Origin: a virus
Length of the DNA stretch: 35,883 nt
IMG/VR virus record: IMGVR_UViG_3300036900_000253
Location: 1 to 35,883 of that record
Strand: one strand, 5' to 3'
Positions 7,150-14,756 of this stretch are shown here, in pieces (the first letter of the stretch is position 1; each line of letters begins with the position of its first letter). Position numbers and translations under genes: made by a program. Under the pieces are notes generated by a model that saw only the letters and a list, made by a program, of their open reading frames with translations, made no database searches and was not told where the DNA came from.

Positions 7150-7202
7150 TGCAACGCCACGTCCCGTATATAAGGTATCGGCATACGGAACGCCACGTTG
7201 CA
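7150..7202 (-). promoter_or_regulatory. 53-bp palindrome: promoter/operator of leftward unit
   Basis: Outer arms TGCAACG (7150-7156) and CGTTGCA (7196-7202) share centre 7176 with inner arms CCGTAT (7164-7169) and ATACGG (7183-7188). It is the same size and layout as 6346-6398, with inner-arm changes on both sides that keep the pairing. A TTATATA -10-like element lies on the minus strand. It is placed 35 bp before the first leftward gene. Confidence 0.8.
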
Positions 7203-7899
7203 TTCGCAGGGTTGCCACGCGTCCTGTACATGGCTAAGCCGGCCGCTTTGGTCACATGCCAACCCATTGATAAGGTTGCGAGTGACATAAGGCGGGGGAA
7301 AATCGTGTCATCGCACATTCGCAAGCAATATCAGCCGGTTGCGCCCGTTGCGCGCCGAGCCGTTGCGATCTGTTACGCGCGCGCGGGCGTGTGTGTTCTC
7401 CCTATCTTTTCTTTAGCGGCTCGGCGGCCGTGCCGTTCGGCGCTGGCAGCTCGCATCGGACCGGCCGGTGTCGCGTTCGATGCAGCCTGCTAATAAACCG
7501 TCGCTCTAGTTGGACGGGTATTGCCGCGGCGGATTTGCAACCTGGCCGTGCGGTCTGGCTTGGAGCTGCTGCGGCCGATCCGGGCGCGCCGGGCGAAGCC
7601 AGGGGAGGCGCGCCCGTGCCAATGGAGCCTGCCCGTATGGGACGTGGCCGGCATCGGTCCGATCCGTCCCACACAAGCCGTATCTGAGCATTGGGACGGG
7701 CGTTCCGGCCAGGTCTAAGACGTTGTGGGACGGATGGCGGCGGCGGCCGGCGCTCGCCCCCCCCGGCCGGCCGCCCACCCCCCGGCTGTGGCCGCGGCCA
7801 CCCCCCTACAGCTCGGCCCGAGAAAATTGACGAACCCGACCAAAAAATTGCGAACAAAGCGGGAAGGTGGCTAGGCTGCCCGTGGCACCGAGGTAGGAC
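7203..7899. other. Divergent control region without a recognisable gene
   Basis: About 700 bp between the leftward block and the rightward late operon. Visible structure: a perfect 12-bp inverted repeat ATCCGTCCCACA (7662-7673) / TGTGGGACGGAT (7724-7735); the motif TATGGGACGTGGC near 7636, also present (minus strand) in the left arm of the palindrome at 6346; C-rich runs around 7757-7806; and an AT-rich patch at 7820-7860 before the first late gene. No frame here has convincing protein composition. A promoter, operator or origin role is likely, but none is proven. Confidence 0.6.
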
Positions 7900-8043
7900 A
7901 TGAGCGAGCACACCGAGCAGATGCCGCCCAAGTGGCCGCCGCCGCGGCGGGTGCCGCGGGAGGATCCCGGACTGCCCGGCGATGACGGGCTGCCAGAGGA
8001 CCCGGAGGAGTGGCCGGAGCGCGAGGAAGGGCCGCTCCAGTGA
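7900..8043 (+). CDS. 47-residue acidic/Pro-rich protein, first gene of late operon
   Basis: Starts MSEHTEQMPPKWPPPRR after a good GAGGTAGGAC Shine-Dalgarno and ends PEEWPEREEGPLQ. The stop overlaps the next start as GTGA. Pro- and Glu-rich and likely disordered. Position directly ahead of the terminase genes suggests a packaging accessory protein; no family recognised. Confidence 0.6.
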   Translation: MSEHTEQMPPKWPPPRRVPREDPGLPGDDGLPEDPEEWPEREEGPLQ

Positions 8044-8261
8044 GCGAGGCAGCGCCGCCGCCGCACGTGGGGGTCAAGGTGCTCATCGGCACGTTGAAGA
8101 TGCTCGCGCCGCAGCTCGGCCAGCTTCCGCCGGAGGTTCGCGCGCAGCTCAAGCTCGAGCGGCTGGAAGCAGCCGCGAAGGCGGCGCTGGCGCGGGCCGC
8201 GAAGCTCGAGGCGGCGATGCCGGCGGCACCCATCGCCGAGCGCCGGAGCGAGACCGGATGA
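8040..8261 (+). CDS. 73-residue helical protein, terminase-proximal
   Basis: GTG start coupled to the upstream stop; the stop overlaps the TerL start as ATGA. Residues 10-65 are Ala/Glu/Lys/Arg-rich and predicted helical (LPPEVRAQLKLERLEAAAKA). A short helical protein directly before TerL is the usual place for a small terminase or packaging factor, but no HTH is visible, so the role is inference. Confidence 0.6.
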   Translation: MSEAAPPPHVGVKVLIGTLKMLAPQLGQLPPEVRAQLKLERLEAAAKAALARAAKLEAAMPAAPIAERRSETG

Positions 8262-9664
8262 GTGCCACCACGGAGAAGCGGGCGCCGTCCTTCGCGCTGC
8301 TGCTGGCGCGCTACGGGCGCAACTCGGTGGCGTTCGTGCGCGAAGTGCTCGGGACCGATCCCGACCCGTGGCAGCTCGAGATGCTGCAAGCGCTGGACCG
8401 GGGCGAGACGCGGATTTCGATACGGTCGGGGCACGGTGTCGGCAAGTCGACGATCATCGGCTGCGTGATGGTCTGGTTCCTGCTGACCCGTTACCCGGTC
8501 AAGGTGGTGGTGACGGCGCCGACCGCGAGCCAGCTCTATGACGCGCTCTGGAGCGAGGTCCGCGCGATCGTCAAGCGGCTGCCGGCGGCGTGGCAAGCGT
8601 TGCTCGACGTGCAGGCCGATCACATCACGCTCCGCGCCCGCCCCGAGGAAGCGTTCATCAGCGCGCGAACCTCGCGGGCCGAAAATCCCGACTCGCTGCA
8701 AGGCGTGCATTCCAAGAACGTCATGCTGGTGTGCGACGAGGCCGCGGGGATCCCGGAACAGGTTTTCGAGGCGGCCGGCGGCTCCATGTCGACGCCGGGC
8801 GCCATTACCATCCTGGCCGGCAATCCGACCCGCACGACCGGCTTCTTCTGGCGCACCCACGTGCTCGAATCGCACCGCTGGTTCTGCAAGCGCGTCTCCT
8901 GCCTCGATAGCCCGCGGGTCGATCCGGCCTATGCGGTCGAGGTCGCCGAGCGGTACGGGATCGACAGCAACCGCTACCGGGTGCGCGTGCTCGGCGAGTT
9001 CCCGCTGGCCGAAGGCGACACGATGATACCGGCCGCGCTGGTCGACGACGCCATGCGCCGGCCGGCCGAGATCGACGACGCCAGCCCCGAGATATGGGGG
9101 GTCGACTGTGCCCGGTTTGGCGAGGACGCGAGCGTGCTGATAAAGCGCAAGGGCTTCGCGGTACTCGAGCCGCCGCGACGGTGGCAGGGGTTGGATACGA
9201 TGGCGCTCACCGGGGCGATCGTCGCTGAGATACGGCACCGAGCGCCGGACGCGGTCGTGGTCGACAGCATCGGCATCGGGGCCGGCGTCGCCGACCGGCT
9301 GCGTGAGCTGAAATATGCCGTGGTCGACGTGAACGTGGCCGAGAGCAGCAGCAGCGGCGAGAAGTTCGTCCGGCTGCGCGACGAATTGTGGCAGGCGGCG
9401 CGGGACTGGCTCGCGAGCCGCACCGCCTCGCTGCCCTATGACGAGACGCTGCGCGCCGATCTGTGCGGGCCGCGCTATGCGTTCAGTTCGGACGGAAAAC
9501 TAAAAGTGGAATCTAAGGATAGCCTGCGCAGTCGCGGCGTGCCCAGCCCGGACAGCGCCGACGCGCTCTGCCTGACGCTGGCGCCGGGCGCCTTCCTGGC
9601 GGCCGCCTACGCGACGGGGCGGCGGGCGAAGCCGATCAAGCGGAATCTCAGGGGGGTTGTGTGA
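8258..9664 (+). CDS. terL: Terminase large subunit (ATPase-nuclease)
   Basis: 468 residues. Walker A SGHGVGKST lies at 57-65, Walker B VMLVCDEA at 155-162 and a coupling motif-like ILAGNPTRT at about 185-193. The C-terminal RNase H-like nuclease carries acidic residues in GVDCARFGED (about D283), VVVDSIGIG (D336) and SPDSADAL (D432/D435). These are the expected elements of the headful or cos packaging motor that cuts DNA and pumps it into the prohead. The start at 8258 overlaps the previous gene as ATGA, which rejects the longer upstream frame. Full family length; no sign of damage. Confidence 0.96.
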   Translation: MSATTEKRAPSFALLLARYGRNSVAFVREVLGTDPDPWQLEMLQALDRGETRISIRSGHGVGKSTIIGCVMVWFLLTRYPVKVVVTAPTASQLYDALWSEVRAIVKRLPAAWQALLDVQADHITLRARPEEAFISARTSRAENPDSLQGVHSKNVMLVCDEAAGIPEQVFEAAGGSMSTPGAITILAGNPTRTTGFFWRTHVLESHRWFCKRVSCLDSPRVDPAYAVEVAERYGIDSNRYRVRVLGEFPLAEGDTMIPAALVDDAMRRPAEIDDASPEIWGVDCARFGEDASVLIKRKGFAVLEPPRRWQGLDTMALTGAIVAEIRHRAPDAVVVDSIGIGAGVADRLRELKYAVVDVNVAESSSSGEKFVRLRDELWQAARDWLASRTASLPYDETLRADLCGPRYAFSSDGKLKVESKDSLRSRGVPSPDSADALCLTLAPGAFLAAAYATGRRAKPIKRNLRGVV

Positions 9665-9981
9665 AGGAACGAAAGCCGCTCGGGGATCACCGGATGCCGC
9701 CGAGCATGTGCCCGCGCTGCGGCCGCCTGGCGGATGGGGCGATGGAGATGGGCGGCGACCGGCCGCCGCAGCCGGGCGATCTGACGGTGTGCATCAACTG
9801 CGTCGGGGTCAGCAGCTACGACGCCCGCTTGCAGCTCGTGCGGGTCGACGCGCCGGAGTTGGCGGCGATGGAGCGCGAACAGCCGGGCCTCGCGCAGCGA
9901 ATCCGCAAGGCGCAGCGGGAGATCGCGCTGGCGCACCTCGTGCTCGGGCCGCCGCGGGAGTTGCCGGCGGGGCGGGTATGA
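9661..9981 (+). CDS. 106-residue zinc-ribbon-like protein
   Basis: GTG start overlapping the TerL stop. Residues 17-48 hold CPRCGR and CINCVG, two CxxC pairs typical of a zinc ribbon. A charged helix follows (QRIRKAQREIALAHLVL). First of several Cys-pair microproteins between TerL and portal. A DNA- or protein-binding role is likely from the zinc ribbon, but the target is unknown. Confidence 0.75.
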   Translation: MKERKPLGDHRMPPSMCPRCGRLADGAMEMGGDRPPQPGDLTVCINCVGVSSYDARLQLVRVDAPELAAMEREQPGLAQRIRKAQREIALAHLVLGPPRELPAGRV

Positions 9982-10190
9982 CCGAGGACGAGCGCGCCCT
10001 GTTGCGGGCCTGTGCAGAGGTGTGCGCGGTGCTCGCGCAAGAGGCTCTGGAGCGCATCGCCTGGAACACGGCGGACGATCCGGCGGACGCCGCGGCGCGG
10101 AATCTCGCGGCGTCGCGGACCGCGCTGGAAGGTCCGATCCGCACCATCGCCGAATTGCTGGGGCGCGATGCCGCCCGTGCTGACGTTTGA
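9978..10190 (+). CDS. 70-residue helical protein, unknown
   Basis: ATGA overlap with the upstream gene. Mostly helical and acidic (MTEDERALLRACAEVCAVLA; ASRTALEGPIRTIAELLG). Overlaps the next gene by 23 bp. No family recognised. Confidence 0.65.
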   Translation: MTEDERALLRACAEVCAVLAQEALERIAWNTADDPADAAARNLAASRTALEGPIRTIAELLGRDAARADV

Positions 10191-10485
10191 GGCGGTCGGG
10201 CCGTCGCCGGATCGCCCGGCCCGCGCCGCGCGCCCGGCCCGCAGCGCGACGCTGGACCTGGCCGGCGAGCGGCGGCCGCGCTGCATGGTGGCGATCCCGG
10301 CCGCGCCGGGGCCGGGCCTGTATCACGGGGCCTGCGGCTGCGGCGCCATGTTCGTCTCGGTCGTGCTGGGCAGCGGCGACCCGGAGGTGGCGTATGTGGC
10401 GTGCTGGGAGCGCGAGCAGGCGCGCCCGGCCGGCCCGGCGCCGGGCGCTACGCTGTTCAGTCCGCGGCGACAAGGGGGCGGGTGA
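10168..10485 (+). CDS. 105-residue unknown protein with Cys cluster
   Basis: Starts MPPVLTFEAVGPSPDRP within the end of the upstream gene and stops directly before the next ATG. It contains YHGACGCGAMFVSVVLG, with a CxC pair, and a single later Cys in AYVACWE, so metal binding is possible but unproven. The 3' end holds a 24-bp sequence repeated at 10802-10825. Unknown function. Confidence 0.6.
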   Translation: MPPVLTFEAVGPSPDRPARAARPARSATLDLAGERRPRCMVAIPAAPGPGLYHGACGCGAMFVSVVLGSGDPEVAYVACWEREQARPAGPAPGATLFSPRRQGGG

Positions 10486-10797
10486 ATGGGTGAACGCAAG
10501 CGCCGGGCGCAATTCGAGGCGCTGACGCCGGAGCAGCGGCTTGGGGACGCGCCGATCGAGGCGGAGTATCACGAGGTGATGACCGCCCTGGCGCGGACCA
10601 TCAACGAAGGCTTCAACGGCGACGCCCCGCCGGGCAAGCGCAAGGTCGGGTTCGTGCTGATGGTGTTCCCGTTCGAGGGCTTCGACGGACGGTGCAACTA
10701 CGTCAGCAACGGCGCCGATCGGCGCGATGTCGTAACGCTGATGAAGGAAATGATCGCCAGATTCGAGGGGCAGCCGGAAACGTCCGGGCGGGCATGA
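10486..10797 (+). CDS. 103-residue conserved phage protein, unknown function
   Basis: Starts MGERKRRAQFEALTPEQRLG and contains GFVLMVFPFEGFDGRCNYVS followed by NGADRRDVVTLMKEMIARFE. This composition is typical of a small phage protein found near packaging genes in diverse phages, but I know no function for it. The start abuts the upstream TGA and the stop overlaps the next gene as ATGA. Confidence 0.75.
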   Translation: MGERKRRAQFEALTPEQRLGDAPIEAEYHEVMTALARTINEGFNGDAPPGKRKVGFVLMVFPFEGFDGRCNYVSNGADRRDVVTLMKEMIARFEGQPETSGRA

Positions 10798-11090
10798 TCG
10801 ACCGCGGCGACAAGGGAGCGGGTGATGAGTGGGCGGGCATGAGCGGCACCGCGACAATCCGAATGCGGAGGTGCCCGGACCGGACGCTGTGCGGCTACGT
10901 CTTCGCGGACGAAGACCATGCGCGGCAATGGCTGATCCAGTATGAGGCGCAAGCGGATCAATTCCGGCTCGAGCGAGTGATCGCCGAGAAGCCGCATACC
11001 TGCCCGCGTTGCCGCGGAACTGGCTCGATCCGGCGGGTCAAGAAGGTTTCGGAGGTCACGCTTGGCGAGCTGTTGTCGGGGCGGGCATGA
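10794..11090 (+). CDS. 98-residue protein with CxxCxGxG motif (start uncertain)
   Basis: A start at 10794 gives an ATGA overlap; an alternative ATG at 10839 has a better G-rich leader and skips a stretch that repeats sequence from 10462-10485. The core (CGYVFADEDHARQWLIQYEA) is followed by CPRCRGTGS, a single DnaJ-zinc-finger-like half motif. Two such halves would be needed for a full site, so dimerisation or pairing with another protein is possible. Function unknown. Confidence 0.65.
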   Translation: MIDRGDKGAGDEWAGMSGTATIRMRRCPDRTLCGYVFADEDHARQWLIQYEAQADQFRLERVIAEKPHTCPRCRGTGSIRRVKKVSEVTLGELLSGRA

Positions 11091-11167
11091 TCGACCGCGC
11101 CGGCTACCGCAACACGTGGAAGGTCTGCCCGAGCTGCGGCGGCGGCTGGCTGTGGCGGGCTGACTAG
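11087..11167 (+). CDS. 26-residue microprotein with CPSCGGG
   Basis: ATGA overlap with the upstream gene, then VCPSCGGGWLWRAD and stop. Its first 21 bp of context are identical to the start region of the previous gene (10786-10806 against 11079-11099), so it may be a decayed duplicate of a zinc-knuckle gene. Expression is supported only by coupling. Confidence 0.4.
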   Translation: MIDRAGYRNTWKVCPSCGGGWLWRAD

Positions 11168-11257
11168 CGAGAAACCCCGTTCCCGATAGCCAGCGCGGCC
11201 CGGTAGGACCGGAGTAGGACTTTTGTAACGAAGATTTACTACGCAATTTCCTGGACG

Positions 11258-11282
11258 CGCGACCGATCCGAGTCGCGGTTTT
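11258..11282 (+). promoter_or_regulatory. Terminator-like stem-loop directly before the portal gene
   Basis: Stem CGCGAC (11258-11263) / GTCGCG (11272-11277), 8-nt loop, followed by GTTTTATAAC. It ends about 8 nt before the portal ATG and leaves no clear Shine-Dalgarno. It could be an attenuator, a processing site, or part of a promoter whose -10 is TTATAA; the upstream 11200-11250 is unusually AT-rich for this DNA. Confidence 0.5.
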
Positions 11283-11289
11283 ATAACCT

Positions 11290-13794
11290 ATGGCAAAATC
11301 CCGCCGTCACGCCGCCCCCTCCGTGCTCGGCGACGAGCCCACCCCGCAGGCGGCCGGGCCGGGCGAGGCCGTCGAGCACGTGCTGATCGCCGAGGCCCCG
11401 GCAATGAGCGAGGAGGACCTGACCGCCGCCTTCCGGGCGCGGCGCGAGGCCGCCCGCTCCTACAACGACCGCCTCGCCAACGAGCGCGCGCACGGGCTGC
11501 GGCTCTACAACGGCGAGAAGTTCGGCGACGAGGACCCCGGCCGCTCGCAGATCGTGCTCACCGAAGTGCAGGACACGATCGCGGCCGTGATGCCGACGAT
11601 CGTCCGGGTGTTCGCGGGCGCGGAACATCCGGTCGAGTTCACCCCGACCAAGGAAGGCGACGACGAAGCCGCGCGGCAGGCGACCGACTACGTGCAGCAC
11701 GTCGTCTTCCGCGAGTGCAACGGCTTCCGCGCCATCCACGACGCCGCACTCGACGCCTGCCAGCTCAAGGCCGGCTGGATACGCTGGTGGTGGGACGACA
11801 GCATCAAGCCGGTGGCCGAGCACTATTCCGGCCTGCTCGAGCCGCAATGCGCGGCGCTCATCAACGAGGACGGGGTCAAGGCGCTGCGGGTGACGCGCCG
11901 GCCGGCGACCGAGGACGAACGGCTCGGGATCACGCAATCGCCGGAAGGGGCGCTGGTCCAGCCGATGCCGGGCGTGCCGCTGCTGCTCTACGACGTGCAG
12001 CTCGTGCGCAAGATGCAGCAGAACCGGCCGCGGGTCGAAGCGGTGCCGGCCGAAAGCGTCTGGATCGACGCCGACGCCAGCGGCACGGGCGAGGACGAGG
12101 GCGCGCGCGGCGTGTTCATCGTGACGGAATCGACGGTCGGCGACCTGGTCGCGCTCGGCTTCCCGCTCGATCAGGTCCGCGAGTGGGCCGAGAACGACTA
12201 CATGGCCCGCACCGACAAGGTGACGCGCAGGCGCGACCGGCTGGCGGCCAACGCCACGCGCGACAACGAAACCAAGCGCGACGACGCCATGCGCCGGCTC
12301 ACCTACACCGAGGGCTGGATCAGGGTGGACTATGACGGCGACGGCATCGCCGAGCTACGCCGGGTGCAGGCGGTCGGGCACCGCGGCGAGCAAGTCATCG
12401 CCCACCAGCCGGCCGAAAGGATCCCGCTCGCGCGCATCGTGCCGTTCGCGGTCGCGCACAAGGCGATCGGGCAGAGCTACGCGGACCGGGTCGGCGACCT
12501 GCAAGTGGTCGGCAGCCACGTGATGCGCAACGTGCTCGACAGCATGGTGGAGAGCATCCACCCGCGCACCGTCATCAAGGACGGCGCCGTGCCGATCGAC
12601 GACGTGCTGAACACCGAGATGGGCGCGGTGCTGCGCGAGCGCGAAACCGGCGCGATCCGCGAGCTGACCAAGCCGTTCATCGGGCCGCAGGCGTTGCCGC
12701 TGCTCGACGTGCTGAGCGCCATCAAGGAGAGCCGGACCGGCATCACCCGCGGCAGCCAGGGCTTGACCGCCGAGGCGTTGCAGTCGACGGCGCCGATCGC
12801 CGTCAGCGCGCAGATTTCGGCAGCGCAGGACCGCCTCGAGCTGACCCTGCGCTGGATCGCCGAGGGGCTGCGCGCGGTCTATGCCGGCGTGCTGGCGATG
12901 ATGGCGCAGCATCAGGACCGCACGCGCACGGTGCGGCTGCGCGGCAAGTGGGTCCCGGTCGACCCGCGCGCGTGGGTCAACGCCTTCAACGTCGAAACGA
13001 GCGTCGCGGTCGGGCGCGGCAGCATCGCCGAGCGGATGCAGGTGTTCGCCGCGACCGCGGCCAAGCAGGAGCAAATCCTGAGCACCTACGGGCCGCAGAA
13101 CCCGCTCGTCACGGTCGCCCAGTACCGCGCCACCCTGGCCGACATGCTCAACGTCGCCGGGATCGTGAACCCCGGCAAATACTTCCAGGAAGTGCCGGCC
13201 GACTGGCAGCCGCCGCCGCAGCCGCAGCAGCCGAGCCCGGACGAACTGCTGGCGCAAGTCGAGATGACGAAGGCGCAGGCCACGGCGCAGAAGGACGCGG
13301 TCGAGGCGCGCGACAAGACCCTCGGGGCGCTGATGGAGGACGACCGGCTGCGTGACGAGGCGCGGGTCAAGGCGCTGCTGGCCGCGGCCGAGCTGCAAGG
13401 CAAGTATAATATCTCGGTCGATCTGCGCGTGCTGTCGGACATGATGCAGCGCGACCACGAATTGAGCGTGGCGCTCATTTCGATCGCGAGCGGGGCGGCG
13501 GGGCCGCCGCCGGGCGCCGCCGGACCGCCGGGGATGGTGCCGCCGGGCGGACCGATGCCAGGGGGGCCGCCGCCGGGCATGGCGCCGCCCGGCGGTCCGC
13601 CGATGCCAGGGGGGCCGATCAGCGATCGGCCGGGTCCGCCAGCCGGGCCGATCGGCAACCGGCCGGCGCAGCAGAGTCTCGGCGATGCGCGGGTGTTCCT
13701 GCCGCCGCCGCTGATCCAGGCGCTCGCGGCGATGCGCCGGGCCAACGCGGCCGCGCCGCCCGCGCCGCCCGCGCCGCCGGGAGGCCCGATATGA
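11290..13794 (+). CDS. Portal protein (head-tail connector)
   Basis: 834 residues. The N-terminal part carries a portal signature for short-tailed phages (SQIVLTEVQDTIAAVMPTIV; ATDYVQHVVFRECNGFRAI; KAGWIRWWWDD), followed by a stem/clip and crown-like helical region. Portals form the dodecameric ring through which TerL pumps DNA. The C-terminal roughly 100 residues are Pro/Gly/Met-rich repeats (PMPGGPPPGMAPPG), probably disordered; a GGCCGATC-AGC hairpin lies within this tail. Position directly after the packaging genes fits. The start lacks an obvious Shine-Dalgarno. Confidence 0.9.
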   Translation: MAKSRRHAAPSVLGDEPTPQAAGPGEAVEHVLIAEAPAMSEEDLTAAFRARREAARSYNDRLANERAHGLRLYNGEKFGDEDPGRSQIVLTEVQDTIAAVMPTIVRVFAGAEHPVEFTPTKEGDDEAARQATDYVQHVVFRECNGFRAIHDAALDACQLKAGWIRWWWDDSIKPVAEHYSGLLEPQCAALINEDGVKALRVTRRPATEDERLGITQSPEGALVQPMPGVPLLLYDVQLVRKMQQNRPRVEAVPAESVWIDADASGTGEDEGARGVFIVTESTVGDLVALGFPLDQVREWAENDYMARTDKVTRRRDRLAANATRDNETKRDDAMRRLTYTEGWIRVDYDGDGIAELRRVQAVGHRGEQVIAHQPAERIPLARIVPFAVAHKAIGQSYADRVGDLQVVGSHVMRNVLDSMVESIHPRTVIKDGAVPIDDVLNTEMGAVLRERETGAIRELTKPFIGPQALPLLDVLSAIKESRTGITRGSQGLTAEALQSTAPIAVSAQISAAQDRLELTLRWIAEGLRAVYAGVLAMMAQHQDRTRTVRLRGKWVPVDPRAWVNAFNVETSVAVGRGSIAERMQVFAATAAKQEQILSTYGPQNPLVTVAQYRATLADMLNVAGIVNPGKYFQEVPADWQPPPQPQQPSPDELLAQVEMTKAQATAQKDAVEARDKTLGALMEDDRLRDEARVKALLAAAELQGKYNISVDLRVLSDMMQRDHELSVALISIASGAAGPPPGAAGPPGMVPPGGPMPGGPPPGMAPPGGPPMPGGPISDRPGPPAGPIGNRPAQQSLGDARVFLPPPLIQALAAMRRANAAAPPAPPAPPGGPI
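13613..13631. repeat. Hairpin repeat, GATC-AGC-GATC family, in portal tail
   Basis: Perfect 8-bp stem GGCCGATC / GATCGGCC with loop AGC, in frame as GPISDRPG. The same core occurs at 18395 and 33295, and a variant with loop AGA at 22082. Confidence 0.9.
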
Positions 13795-13868
13795 TCCTGC
13801 ACCGCTTCCGCGTGCGGCGGCGCCGGTTCGGGCTGTGGCGCGCGCTCGTGCTGGCGCTGTCGGGGTAG
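13791..13868 (+). CDS. 25-residue Arg-rich, hydrophobic-tailed peptide
   Basis: ATGA overlap with the portal stop; MILHRFRVRRRRFG then LWRALVLALSG. The basic head and hydrophobic tail could associate with membrane or nucleic acid. It is very short, so it may be only a coupling peptide leading to the next start 2 nt downstream. Confidence 0.35.
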   Translation: MILHRFRVRRRRFGLWRALVLALSG

Positions 13869-13870
13869 GG

Positions 13871-14155
13871 ATGACGCCGACCCCCTCGCGGCACGAACAA
13901 AGTTCGGTCGGAGATCCGCGCGCCGCGCTCGAGCGGGCGACGCAGGCCGAGGCGCTGGCGAACAACCGGCTGCTCGCGGAGCTGCTGGACGGGCTGATCG
14001 CCGAGGGCGTGCGGCAATGGCGGGAAAGCGCCGACCTGTCCGTGCGCGAACAGGCGTGGCTCGACGTGCGCGCGGTCGACCGGCTGCGGCGCGCGATCGC
14101 CAGCACGATCGACCAGGGAACTGTCGCACGGCACCGGAGCGGCGCGGCACGATGA
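13871..14155 (+). CDS. 94-residue helical protein, unknown
   Basis: Starts MTPTPSRHEQSSVGDPRA. The HEQSSV part comes from an inserted hairpin repeat (13891-13911). The rest is helical and charged (LLAELLDGLIAEGVRQWRES). The stop overlaps the next gene as ATGA. Lies between portal and scaffold, where small head-assembly proteins are common. Unknown function. Confidence 0.65.
   Translation: MTPTPSRHEQSSVGDPRAALERATQAEALANNRLLAELLDGLIAEGVRQWRESADLSVREQAWLDVRAVDRLRRAIASTIDQGTVARHRSGAAR
13891..13911. repeat. CACGARC/GYTCGG hairpin repeat
   Basis: CGAAC (13894-13898), loop AAA, GTTCG (13902-13906), followed by the family tail GTCGG. Located a few codons after the start of the 94-residue gene. Confidence 0.85.
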
Positions 14156-14577
14156 CAGCCAAGGCCGACGCTCGGGCCGCGGACACGAGCAAAGCTCGGT
14201 CGGAGGACACGAGCAAAGCTCGGTCGGACATGATGGCGCTGCTCGACGCGATCGGCGCCGACGTGCGCTGCGGCCGGGTCGACGGCGTGCTGACGGTGTG
14301 CGGCGCGCCGCCCACGGGCGCGGTCACGGTCCGCGGCGCCGGCACGCTCGAGCCGATGCAGACGACGATGGCGCTGCTCGCCCGCATCCGCACGCTCGCG
14401 CCCGGCGGCCGCACCGGGGAGATGCTGAGCGCGCTGTGCGAGGCGGCGGCGCAGGCCGTGCTCGGCCAGATCGAGGGCGTGTGCGTGCTGACCGTGACGC
14501 GCCGCGGCTGGAAGATGCAGCAAGCCGGGCAAACGCTGGGGCTGCTGGTCGAAGATTTGGGAGAGAAACAACCGTGA
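14152..14577 (+). CDS. 141-residue unknown protein
   Basis: Starts MTAKADARAADTSKARSE with a coupled ATG; an internal MM at 14230 directly follows two hairpin repeats and could be the ancestral start. The first 26 residues are made largely of the repeat peptide (DTSKARSE twice). The core (GVLTVCGAPPTGAVTVRGAG; MQTTMALLARIRTLAPGG) looks folded. GTGA overlap with the next gene. Function unknown. Confidence 0.65.
   Translation: MTAKADARAADTSKARSEDTSKARSDMMALLDAIGADVRCGRVDGVLTVCGAPPTGAVTVRGAGTLEPMQTTMALLARIRTLAPGGRTGEMLSALCEAAAQAVLGQIEGVCVLTVTRRGWKMQQAGQTLGLLVEDLGEKQP
14181..14228. repeat. Two tandem 24-bp hairpin units, GAGC/GCTC variant
   Basis: Two identical 24-bp units, each with CGAGC-AAA-GCTCG and the GGTCGGA tail. 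Compared with 13891 the stem pair A-T is replaced by G-C on both sides, a compensatory change. Each unit encodes DTSKARSE or DTSKARSD. The second unit ends directly at an ATG (14230). Confidence 0.95.
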
Positions 14578-14756
14578 ACAGCGACCATGAGCCGGCGGGC
14601 AACGTGTTTCCGATCGACGATCAGGGCGACGGGCGCTGGCGGCCGGGATGGGGGGCGCCGCGGCCCGTGCTGATCCGTAGCGTCGCGCCATTGCTCGGAC
14701 ACGCCGACCTCGCCGACCGCGCGTTCGTGGTCGACATCGCACGGCGGCCGCGATGA
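14574..14756 (+). CDS. 60-residue protein echoing the helicase motif region
   Basis: GTG start overlapping the upstream stop (GTGA) and ATGA overlap with the scaffold start. The C-terminal part, VLIRSVAPLLGHADLADRAF then VVDIA, closely matches the helicase stretch encoded at about 1031-1104 (TGIAPLLGHADLADRALV, IDVA). It lacks the Walker A and B motifs, so it cannot be an ATPase. It may be a fragment copied from the helicase or a related gene and now a coupling peptide or a decoy subunit. Confidence 0.55.
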   Translation: MNSDHEPAGNVFPIDDQGDGRWRPGWGAPRPVLIRSVAPLLGHADLADRAFVVDIARRPR

